DNA of 64,000 bases from Limnomonas spitsbergensis. Its lineage: Eukaryota; Chlorophyta; Chlorophyceae; Chlamydomonadales. The stretch lies in contig JAYJMM010000104.1 of NCBI GenBank assembly GCA_037349105.1, forward strand, positions 1,150,001-1,214,000. Reading direction: 5' to 3'. This document shows positions 47,901 through 59,900 of this stretch, one piece after another. The translations under genes were made by a program, and so were the position numbers. The stretch's first letter is position 1, and every line of letters starts with the position of its first letter. A model generated the notes under the pieces. The model was not told where the DNA came from, did not search any database, and saw only the letters and a list, made by a program, of their open reading frames with translations.

Positions 47901-50900
47901 TCAGGGTGCAGTGTGTGAGTGCTGCAAAGGCTTGCACACTTAAATCTGCCCCTCTGGCTCTCCACGTAAGAGGCATCCTGCTGTCAGGGTGCAGTGTGTG
48001 AGTGCTGCAAAGGCTTGCACACTTAAATCTGCCCCTCTGGCTCTCCACGTAAGAGGCATCCTGCTGTCAGGGTACAGTGTGTGAGTGCTGCAAAGGCTTG
48101 CACACTTAACCCTGCCCCCTGGCTCTCCACGTAAGAGGCATCCTGCTGTCAGGGTGCAATGTGTGTGTGGCAAAGGCTTGCACACACTTAAATCTGCCCC
48201 TCTGGCTCTCCACGTAAGAGGCATCCTGCTGTCAGGGTGCAGTGTGTGAGTGCTGCAAAGGCTTGCACACTTAAATCTGCCCCTCTGGCTCTCCACGTAA
48301 GAGGCATCCTGCTGTCAGGGTGCAGTGTGTGAGTGCTGCAAAGGCTTGCACACTTAACCCTGCCCCCTGGCTCTCCACGTAAGAGGCATCCTGCTGTCAG
48401 GGTGCAGTGTGTGAGTGCTGCAAAGGCTTGCACACTTAAATCTGCCCCTCTGGCTCTCCACGTAAGAGGCATCCTGCTGTCAGGGTGCAGTGTGTGAGTG
48501 CTGCAAAGGCTTGCACACTTAAATCTGCCCCTCTGGCTCTCCACGTAAGAGGCATCCTGCTGTCAGGGTACAGTGTGTGAGTGCTGCAAAGGCTTGCACA
48601 CTTAACCCTGCCCCCTGGCTCTCCACGTAAGAGGCATCCTGCTGTCAGGGTGCAATGTGTGTGTGGCAAAGGCTTGCACACACTTAAATCTGCCCCTCTG
48701 GCTCTCCACGTAAGAGGCATCCTGCTGTCAGGGTGCAGTGTGTGAGTGCTGCAAAGGCTTGCACACTTAAATCTGCCCCTCTGGCTCTCCACGTAAGAGG
48801 CATCCTGCTGTCAGGGTGCAGTGTGTGAGTGCTGCAAAGGCTTGCACACTTAACCCTGCCCCCTGGCTCTCCACGTAAGAGGCATCCTGCTGTCAGGGTG
48901 CAGTGTGTGAGTGCTGCAAAGGCTTGCACACTTAAATCTGCCCCTCTGGCTCTCCACGTAAGAGGCATCCTGCTGTCAGGGTGCAGTGTGTGAGTGCTGC
49001 AAAGGCTTGCACACTTAAATCTGCCCCTCTGGCTCTCCACGTAAGAGGCATCCTGCTGTCAGGGTACAGTGTGTGAGTGCTGCAAAGGCTTGCACACTTA
49101 ACCCTGCCCCCTGGCTGTCCGCAAAAGAGGCATCCTGCTGTCAGGGTACAGTGTGTGAGTGCTGCAAAGGCTTGCACACTTAAATCTGCCCCTCTGGCTC
49201 TCCACGTAAGAGGCATCCTGCTGTCAGGGTGCAGTGTGTGAGTGCTGCAAAGGCTTGCACACTTAACCCTGCCCCCTGGCTCTCCACGTAAGAGGCATCC
49301 TGCTGTCAGGGTGCAGTGTGTGAGTGCTGCAAAGGCTTGCACACTTAAATCTGCCCCTCTGGCTCTCCACGTAAGAGGCATCCTGCTGTCAGGGTGCAGT
49401 GTGTGAGTGCTGCAAAGGCTTGCACACTTAACCCTGCCCCCTGGCTCTCAGCAAAAGAGGCATCCTACTGTCAGGGTGCAATGTGTGAGTGCTGCAAAGG
49501 CTTGCACACTTAACCCTGCCCCCTGGCTGTCCGCAAAAGAGGCATCCTGCTGTCAGGGTGCAGTGTGTGAGTGCTGCAAAGGCTTGCACACTTAACCCTG
49601 CCCCCTGGCTCTCCACGTAAGAGGCATCCTGCTATCAGGGTGCAGTGTGTGAGTGCTGCAAAGGCTTGCACACTTAACCCTGCCCCCTGGCTGTCCGCAA
49701 AAGAGGCATCCTGCTGTCAGGGTGCAGTGTGTGAGTGCTGCAAAGGCTTGCACACTTAAATCTGCCCCTCTGGCTCTCCACGTAAGAGGCATCCTGCTAT
49801 CAGGGTGCAGTGTGTGAGTGCTGCAAAGGCTTGCACACTTAACCCTGCCCCCTGGCTGTCCGCAAAATAGGCATCCTGCTGTCAGGGTGCAGTGTCTGAG
49901 TGCTGCAAAGGCTTGCACACTTAACCCTGCCCCCTGGCTGTCCGCAAAATAGGCATCCTGCTGTCAGGGTGCAGTGTGTGAGTGCTGCAAAGGCTTGCAC
50001 ACTTAACCCTGCCCCCTGGCTGTCCGCAAAATAGGCATCCTGCTGTCAGGGTGCAGTGTGTGAGTGCTGCAAAGGCTTGCACACTTAACCCTGCCCCCTG
50101 GCTGTCCGCAAAATAGGCATCCTGCTATCAGGGTGCAGTGTGTGAGTGCTGCAAAGGCTTGCACACTTAACCCTGCCCCCTGGCTGTCCGCAAAATAGGC
50201 ATCCTGCTATCAGGGTGCAGTGTGTGAGTGCTGCAAAGGCTTGCACACTTAACCCTGCCCCCTGGCTGTCCGCAAAATAGGCATCCTGCTGTCAGGGTGC
50301 AGTGTGTGAGTGCTGCAAAGGCTTGCACACTTAACCCTGCCCCCTGGCTGTCCGCAAAATAGGCATCCTGCTGTCAGGGTGCAGTGTGTGAGTGCTGCAA
50401 AGGCTTGCACACTTAACCCTGCCCCCTGGCTGTCCGCAAAATAGGCATCCTGCTGTCAGGGTGCAATGTGTGAGTGCTGCAAAGGCTTGCACACTTAACC
50501 CTGCCCCCTGGCTGTCCGCAAAAGAGGCATCCTGCTGTCAGGGTGCAGTGTGTGAGTGCTGCAAAGGCTTGCACACTTAACCCTGCCCCCTGGCTGTCCG
50601 CAAAATAGGCATCCTGCTGTCAGGGTGCAATGTGTGAGTGCTGCAAAGGCTTGCACACTTAAATCTGCCCCTCTGGCTCTCCACGTAAGAGGCATCCTGC
50701 TGTCAGGGTGCAGTGTGTGAGTGCTGCAAAGGCTTGCACACTTAAATCTGCCCCTCTGGCTCTCCACGTAAGAGGCATCCTACTGTCAGGGTGCAGTGTG
50801 TGAGTGCTGCAAAGGCTTGCACACTTAAATCTGCCCCTCTGGCTCTCCACGTAAGAGGCATCCTGCTGTCAGGGTGCAGTGTGTGAGTGCTGCAAAGGCT

Positions 50901-53900
50901 TGCACACTTAAATCTGCCCCTCTGGCTCTCCACGTAAGAGGCATCCTGCTGTCAGGGTGCAGTGTGTGAGTGCTGCAAAGGCTTGCACACTTAACCCTGC
51001 CCCCTGGCTCTCCACGTAAGAGGCATCCTGCTATCAGGGTGCAGTGTGTGAGTGCTGCAAAGGCTTGCACACTTAACCCTGCCCCCTGGCTGTCCGCAAA
51101 AGAGGCATCCTGCTGTCAGGGTGCAGTGTGTGAGTGCTGCAAAGGCTTGCACACTTAAATCTGCCCCTCTGGCTCTCCACGTAAGAGGCATCCTGCTATC
51201 AGGGTGCAGTGTGTGAGTGCTGCAAAGGCTTGCACACTTAACCCTGCCCCCTGGCTCTCCACGTAAGAGGCATCCTGCTATCAGGGTGCAGTGTGTGAGT
51301 GCTGCAAAGGCTTGCACACTTAACCCTGCCCCCTGGCTCTCCACGTAAGAGGCATCCTGCTGTCAGGGTGCAGTGTGTGAGTGCTGCAAAGGCTTGCACA
51401 CTTAAATCTGCCCCTCTGGCTCTCCACGTAAGAGGCATCCTGCTGTCAGGGTGCAGTGTGTGAGTGCTGCAAAGGCTTGCACACTTAAATCTGCCCCTCT
51501 GGCTCTCCACGTAAGAGGCATCCTGCTGTCAGGGTACAGTGTGTGAGTGCTGCAAAGGCTTGCACACTTAACCCTGCCCCCTGGCTCTCCACGTAAGAGG
51601 CATCCTGCTGTCAGGGTGCAATGTGTGTGTGGCAAAGGCTTGCACACACTTAAATCTGCCCCTCTGGCTCTCCACGTAAGAGGCATCCTGCTGTCAGGGT
51701 GCAGTGTGTGAGTGCTGCAAAGGCTTGCACACTTAAATCTGCCCCTCTGGCTCTCCACGTAAGAGGCATCCTGCTGTCAGGGTGCAGTGTGTGAGTGCTG
51801 CAAAGGCTTGCACACTTAACCCTGCCCCCTGGCTCTCCACGTAAGAGGCATCCTGCTGTCAGGGTGCAGTGTGTGAGTGCTGCAAAGGCTTGCACACTTA
51901 AATCTGCCCCTCTGGCTCTCCACGTAAGAGGCATCCTGCTGTCAGGGTGCAGTGTGTGAGTGCTGCAAAGGCTTGCACACTTAAATCTGCCCCTCTGGCT
52001 CTCCACGTAAGAGGCATCCTGCTGTCAGGGTACAGTGTGTGAGTGCTGCAAAGGCTTGCACACTTAACCCTGCCCCCTGGCTGTCCGCAAAAGAGGCATC
52101 CTGCTGTCAGGGTACAGTGTGTGAGTGCTGCAAAGGCTTGCACACTTAAATCTGCCCCTCTGGCTCTCCACGTAAGAGGCATCCTGCTGTCAGGGTGCAG
52201 TGTGTGAGTGCTGCAAAGGCTTGCACACTTAACCCTGCCCCCTGGCTCTCCACGTAAGAGGCATCCTGCTGTCAGGGTGCAGTGTGTGAGTGCTGCAAAG
52301 GCTTGCACACTTAAATCTGCCCCTCTGGCTCTCCACGTAAGAGGCATCCTGCTGTCAGGGTACAGTGTGTGAGTGCTGCAAAGGCTTGCACACTTAACCC
52401 TGCCCCCTGGCTGTCCGCAAAAGAGGCATCCTGCTGTCAGGGTACAGTGTGTGAGTGCTGCAAAGGCTTGCACACTTAAATCTGCCCCTCTGGCTCTCCA
52501 CGTAAGAGGCATCCTGCTGTCAGGGTGCAGTGTGTGAGTGCTGCAAAGGCTTGCACACTTAACCCTGCCCCCTGGCTCTCCACGTAAGAGGCATCCTGCT
52601 GTCAGGGTGCAGTGTGTGAGTGCTGCAAAGGCTTGCACACTTAAATCTGCCCCTCTGGCTCTCCACGTAAGAGGCATCCTGCTGTCAGGGTGCAGTGTGT
52701 GAGTGCTGCAAAGGCTTGCACACTTAACCCTGCCCCCTGGCTCTCAGCAAAAGAGGCATCCTACTGTCAGGGTGCAATGTGTGAGTGCTGCAAAGGCTTG
52801 CACACTTAACCCTGCCCCCTGGCTGTCCGCAAATGAGGCATCCTGCTGTCAGGGTGCAGTGTGTGAGTGCTGCAAAGGCTTGCACACTTAAATCTGCCCC
52901 TCTGGCTCTCCACGTAAGAGGCATCCTGCTGTCAGGGTGCAGTGTGTGAGTGCTGCAAAGGCTTGCACACTTAAATCTGCCCCTCTGGCTCTCCACGTAA
53001 GAGGCATCCTGCTGTCAGGGTGCAGTGTGTGAGTGCTGCAAAGGCTTGCACACTTAACCCTGCCCCCTGGCTCTCCACGTAAAAGGCATCCTGCTATCAG
53101 GGTGCAGTGTGTGAGTGCTGCAAAGGCTTGCACACTTAACCCTGCCCCCTGGCTGTCCGCAAAAGAGGCATCCTGCTGTCAGGGTGCAGTGTGTGAGTGC
53201 TGCAAAGGCTTGCACACTTAAATCTGCCCCTCTGGCTCTCCACGTAAGAGGCATCCTGCTATCAGGGTGCAGTGTGTGAGTGCTGCAAAGGCTTGCACAC
53301 TTAACCCTGCCCCCTGGCTCTCCACATAAGAGGCATCCTGCTGTCAGGGTGCAATGTGTGTGTGGCAAAGGCTTGCACACACTTAAATCTGCCCCTCTGG
53401 CTCTCCACGTAAGAGGCATCCTGCTGTCAGGGTGCAGTGTGTGAGTGCTGCAAAGGCTTGCACACTTAAATCTGCCCCTCTGGCTCTCCACGTAAGAGGC
53501 ATCCTGCTGTCAGGGTGCAGTGTGTGAGTGCTGCAAAGGCTTGCACACTTAACCCTGCCCCCTGGCTCTCCACGTAAGAGGCATCCTGCTGTCAGGGTGC
53601 AGTGTGTGAGTGCTGCAAAGGCTTGCACACTTAAATCTGCCCCTCTGGCTCTCCACGTAAGAGGCATCCTGCTGTCAGGGTGCAGTGTGTGAGTGCTGCA
53701 AAGGCTTGCACACTTAAATCTGCCCCTCTGGCTCTCCACGTAAGAGGCATCCTGCTGTCAGGGTACAGTGTGTGAGTGCTGCAAAGGCTTGCACACTTAA
53801 CCCTGCCCCCTGGCTGTCCGCAAAAGAGGCATCCTGCTGTCAGGGTGCAGTGTGTGAGTGCTGCAAAGGCTTGCACACTTAAATCTGCCCCTCTGGCTCT

Positions 53901-56900
53901 CCACGTAAGAGGCATCCTGCTGTCAGGGTGCAGTGTGTGAGTGCTGCAAAGGCTTGCACACTTAACCCTGCCCCCTGGCTCTCCACGTAAGAGGCATCCT
54001 GCTGTCAGGGTGCAGTGTGTGAGTGCTGCAAAGGCTTGCACACTTAAATCTGCCCCTCTGGCTCTCCACGTAAGAGGCATCCTGCTGTCAGGGTACAGTG
54101 TGTGAGTGCTGCAAAGGCTTGCACACTTAACCCTGCCCCCTGGCTGTCCGCAAAAGAGGCATCCTGCTGTCAGGGTACAGTGTGTGAGTGCTGCAAAGGC
54201 TTGCACACTTAAATCTGCCCCTCTGGCTCTCCACGTAAGAGGCATCCTGCTGTCAGGGTGCAGTGTGTGAGTGCTGCAAAGGCTTGCACACTTAAATCTG
54301 CCCCTCTGGCTCTCCACGTAAGAGGCATCCTGCTGTCAGGGTACAGTGTGTGAGTGCTGCAAAGGCTTGCACACTTAACCCTGCCCCCTGGCTCTCCACG
54401 TAAGAGGCATCCTGCTGTCAGGGTGCAATGTGTGTGTGGCAAAGGCTTGCACACACTTAAATCTGCCCCTCTGGCTCTCCACGTAAGAGGCATCCTGCTG
54501 TCAGGGTGCAGTGTGTGAGTGCTGCAAAGGCTTGCACACTTAAATCTGCCCCTCTGGCTCTCCACGTAAGAGGCATCCTGCTGTCAGGGTGCAGTGTGTG
54601 AGTGCTGCAAAGGCTTGCACACTTAACCCTGCCCCCTGGCTCTCCACGTAAGAGGCATCCTGCTGTCAGGGTGCAGTGTGTGAGTGCTGCAAAGGCTTGC
54701 ACACTTAAATCTGCCCCTCTGGCTCTCCACGTAAGAGGCATCCTGCTGTCAGGGTGCAGTGTGTGAGTGCTGCAAAGGCTTGCACACTTAAATCTGCCCC
54801 TCTGGCTCTCCACGTAAGAGGCATCCTGCTGTCAGGGTACAGTGTGTGAGTGCTGCAAAGGCTTGCACACTTAACCCTGCCCCCTGGCTGTCCGCAAAAG
54901 AGGCATCCTGCTGTCAGGGTACAGTGTGTGAGTGCTGCAAAGGCTTGCACACTTAAATCTGCCCCTCTGGCTCTCCACGTAAGAGGCATCCTGCTGTCAG
55001 GGTGCAGTGTGTGAGTGCTGCAAAGGCTTGCACACTTAACCCTGCCCCCTGGCTCTCCACGTAAGAGGCATCCTGCTGTCAGGGTGCAGTGTGTGAGTGC
55101 TGCAAAGGCTTGCACACTTAAATCTGCCCCTCTGGCTCTCCACGTAAGAGGCATCCTGCTGTCAGGGTACAGTGTGTGAGTGCTGCAAAGGCTTGCACAC
55201 TTAACCCTGCCCCCTGGCTGTCCGCAAAAGAGGCATCCTGCTGTCAGGGTACAGTGTGTGAGTGCTGCAAAGGCTTGCACACTTAAATCTGCCCCTCTGG
55301 CTCTCCACGTAAGAGGCATCCTGCTGTCAGGGTGCAGTGTGTGAGTGCTGCAAAGGCTTGCACACTTAACCCTGCCCCCTGGCTCTCCACGTAAGAGGCA
55401 TCCTGCTGTCAGGGTGCAGTGTGTGAGTGCTGCAAAGGCTTGCACACTTAAATCTGCCCCTCTGGCTCTCCACGTAAGAGGCATCCTGCTGTCAGGGTGC
55501 AGTGTGTGAGTGCTGCAAAGGCTTGCACACTTAACCCTGCCCCCTGGCTCTCAGCAAAAGAGGCATCCTACTGTCAGGGTGCAATGTGTGAGTGCTGCAA
55601 AGGCTTGCACACTTAACCCTGCCCCCTGGCTGTCCGCAAAAGAGGCATCCTGCTGTCAGGGTGCAGTGTGTGAGTGCTGCAAAGGCTTGCACACTTAAAT
55701 CTGCCCCTCTGGCTCTCCACGTAAGAGGCATCCTGCTGTCAGGGTGCAGTGTGTGAGTGCTGCAAAGGCTTGCACACTTAAATCTGCCCCTCTGGCTCTC
55801 CACGTAAGAGGCATCCTGCTGTCAGGGTGCAGTGTGTGAGTGCTGCAAAGGCTTGCACACTTAACCCTGCCCCCTGGCTCTCCACGTAAAAGGCATCCTG
55901 CTATCAGGGTGCAGTGTGTGAGTGCTGCAAAGGCTTGCACACTTAACCCTGCCCCCTGGCTGTCCGCAAAAGAGGCATCCTGCTGTCAGGGTGCAGTGTG
56001 TGAGTGCTGCAAAGGCTTGCACACTTAAATCTGCCCCTCTGGCTCTCCACGTAAGAGGCATCCTGCTATCAGGGTGCAGTGTGTGAGTGCTGCAAAGGCT
56101 TGCACACTTAACCCTGCCCCCTGGCTCTCCACATAAGAGGCATCCTGCTGTCAGGGTGCAATGTGTGTGTGGCAAAGGCTTGCACACACTTAAATCTGCC
56201 CCTCTGGCTCTCCACGTAAGAGGCATCCTGCTGTCAGGGTGCAGTGTGTGAGTGCTGCAAAGGCTTGCACACTTAAATCTGCCCCTCTGGCTCTCCACGT
56301 AAGAGGCATCCTGCTGTCAGGGTGCAGTGTGTGAGTGCTGCAAAGGCTTGCACACTTAACCCTGCCCCCTGGCTCTCCACGTAAGAGGCATCCTGCTGTC
56401 AGGGTGCAGTGTGTGAGTGCTGCAAAGGCTTGCACACTTAAATCTGCCCCTCTGGCTCTCCACGTAAGAGGCATCCTGCTGTCAGGGTGCAGTGTGTGAG
56501 TGCTGCAAAGGCTTGCACACTTAAATCTGCCCCTCTGGCTCTCCACGTAAGAGGCATCCTGCTGTCAGGGTACAGTGTGTGAGTGCTGCAAAGGCTTGCA
56601 CACTTAACCCTGCCCCCTGGCTGTCCGCAAAAGAGGCATCCTGCTGTCAGGGTGCAGTGTGTGAGTGCTGCAAAGGCTTGCACACTTAAATCTGCCCCTC
56701 TGGCTCTCCACGTAAGAGGCATCCTGCTGTCAGGGTGCAGTGTGTGAGTGCTGCAAAGGCTTGCACACTTAACCCTGCCCCCTGGCTCTCCACGTAAGAG
56801 GCATCCTGCTGTCAGGGTGCAGTGTGTGAGTGCTGCAAAGGCTTGCACACTTAAATCTGCCCCTCTGGCTCTCCACGTAAGAGGCATCCTGCTGTCAGGG

Positions 56901-59900
56901 TACAGTGTGTGAGTGCTGCAAAGGCTTGCACACTTAACCCTGCCCCCTGGCTGTCCGCAAAAGAGGCATCCTGCTGTCAGGGTACAGTGTGTGAGTGCTG
57001 CAAAGGCTTGCACACTTAAATCTGCCCCTCTGGCTCTCCACGTAAGAGGCATCCTGCTGTCAGGGTGCAGTGTGTGAGTGCTGCAAAGGCTTGCACACTT
57101 AACCCTGCCCCCTGGCTCTCCACGTAAGAGGCATCCTGCTGTCAGGGTGCAGTGTGTGAGTGCTGCAAAGGCTTGCACACTTAAATCTGCCCCTCTGGCT
57201 CTCCACGTAAGAGGCATCCTGCTGTCAGGGTGCAGTGTGTGAGTGCTGCAAAGGCTTGCACACTTAACCCTGCCCCCTGGCTCTCAGCAAAAGAGGCATC
57301 CTACTGTCAGGGTGCAATGTGTGAGTGCTGCAAAGGCTTGCACACTTAACCCTGCCCCCTGGCTGTCCGCAAAAGAGGCATCCTGCTGTCAGGGTGCAGT
57401 GTGTGAGTGCTGCAAAGGCTTGCACACTTAAATCTGCCCCTCTGGCTCTCCACGTAAGAGGCATCCTGCTGTCAGGGTGCAGTGTGTGAGTGCTGCAAAG
57501 GCTTGCACACTTAAATCTGCCCCTCTGGCTCTCCACGTAAGAGGCATCCTGCTGTCAGGGTGCAGTGTGTGAGTGCTGCAAAGGCTTGCACACTTAACCC
57601 TGCCCCCTGGCTCTCCACGTAAGAGGCATCCTGCTATCAGGGTGCAGTGTGTGAGTGCTGCAAAGGCTTGCACACTTAACCCTGCCCCCTGGCTGTCCGC
57701 AAAAGAGGCATCCTGCTGTCAGGGTGCAGTGTGTGAGTGCTGCAAAGGCTTGCACACTTAAATCTGCCCCTCTGGCTCTCCACGTAAGAGGCATCCTGCT
57801 ATCAGGGTGCAGTGTGTGAGTGCTGCAAAGGCTTGCACACTTAACCCTGCCCCCTGGCTCTCCACGTAAGAGGCATCCTGCTATCAGGGTGCAGTGTGTG
57901 AGTGCTGCAAAGGCTTGCACACTTAACCCTGCCCCCTGGCTGTCCGCAAAAGAGGCATCCTGCTGTCAGGGTGCAGTGTGTGAGTGCTGCAAAGGCTTGC
58001 ACACTTAAATCTGCCCCTCTGGCTCTCCACGTAAGAGGCATCCTGCTATCAGGGTGCAGTGTGTGAGTGCTGCAAAGGCTTGCACACTTAACTCTGCCCC
58101 CTGGCTGTCCGCAAAATAGGCATCCTGCTGTCAGGGTGCAGTGTCTGAGTGCTGCAAAGGCTTGCACACTTAACCCTGCCCCCTGGCTGTCCGCAAAATA
58201 GGCATCCTGCTGTCAGGGTGCAGTGTGTGAGTGCTGCAAAGGCTTGCACACTTAACCCTGCCCCCTGGCTGTCCGCAAAATAGGCATCCTGCTGTCAGGG
58301 TGCAGTGTGTGAGTGCTGCAAAGGCTTGCACACTTAACCCTGCCCCCTGGCTGTCCGCAAAATAGGCATCCTGCTGTCAGGGTGCAGTGTGTGAGTGCTG
58401 CAAAGGCTTGCACACTTAACCCTGCCCCCTGGCTGTCCGCAAAATAGGCATCCTGCTGTCAGGGTGCAGTGTGTGAGTGCTGCAAAGGCTTGCACACTTA
58501 ACCCTGCCCCCTGGCTGTCCGCAAAAGAGGCATCCTGCTGTCAGGGTGCAATGTGTGAGTGCTGCAAAGGCTTGCACACTTAACCCTGCCCCCTGGCTGT
58601 CCGCAAAAGAGGCATCCTGCTGTCAGGGTGCAGTGTGTGAGTGCTGCAAAGGCTTGCACACTTAACCCTGCCCCCTGGCTGTCCGCAAAATAGGCATCCT
58701 GCTGTCAGGGTGCAATGTGTGAGTGCTGCAAAGGCTTGCACACTTAAATCTGCCCCTCTGGCTCTCCACGTAAGAGGCATCCTGCTGTCAGGGTGCAGTG
58801 TGTGAGTGCTGCAAAGGCTTGCACACTTAAATCTGCCCCTCTGGCTCTCCACGTAAGAGGCATCCTACTGTCAGGGTGCAGTGTGTGAGTGCTGCAAAGG
58901 CTTGCACACTTAAATCTGCCCCTCTGGCTCTCCACGTAAGAGGCATCCTGCTGTCAGGGTGCAGTGTGTGAGTGCTGCAAAGGCTTGCACACTTAAATCT
59001 GCCCCTCTGGCTCTCCACGTAAGAGGCATCCTGCTGTCAGGGTGCAGTGTGTGAGTGCTGCAAAGGCTTGCACACTTAACCCTGCCCCCTGGCTCTCCAC
59101 GTAAGAGGCATCCTGCTATCAGGGTGCAGTGTGTGAGTGCTGCAAAGGCTTGCACACTTAACCCTGCCCCCTGGCTGTCCGCAAAAGAGGCATCCTGCTG
59201 TCAGGGTGCAGTGTGTGAGTGCTGCAAAGGCTTGCACACTTAAATCTGCCCCTCTGGCTCTCCACGTAAGAGGCATCCTGCTATCAGGGTGCAGTGTGTG
59301 AGTGCTGCAAAGGCTTGCACACTTAACCCTGCCCCCTGGCTCTCCACGTAAGAGGCATCCTGCTATCAGGGTGCAGTGTGTGAGTGCTGCAAAGGCTTGC
59401 ACACTTAACCCTGCCCCCTGGCTGTCCGCAAAAGAGGCATCCTGCTGTCAGGGTGCAGTGTGTGAGTGCTGCAAAGGCTTGCACACTTAAATCTGCCCCT
59501 CTGGCTCTCCACGTAAGAGGCATCCTGCTATCAGGGTGCAGTGTGTGAGTGCTGCAAAGGCTTGCACACTTAACCCTGCCCCCTGGCTGTCCGCAAAATA
59601 GGCATCCTGCTGTCAGGGTGCAGTGTCTGAGTGCTGCAAAGGCTTGCACACTTAACCCTGCCCCCTGGCTGTCCGCAAAATAGGCATCCTGCTGTCAGGG
59701 TGCAGTGTGTGAGTGCTGCAAAGGCTTGCACACTTAACCCTGCCCCCTGGCTGTCCGCAAAATAGGCATCCTGCTGTCAGGGTGCAGTGTGTGAGTGCTG
59801 CAAAGGCTTGCACACTTAACCCTGCCCCCTGGCTGTCCGCAAAATAGGCATCCTGCTGTCAGGGTGCAATGTGTGAGTGCTGCAAAGGCTTGCACACTTA

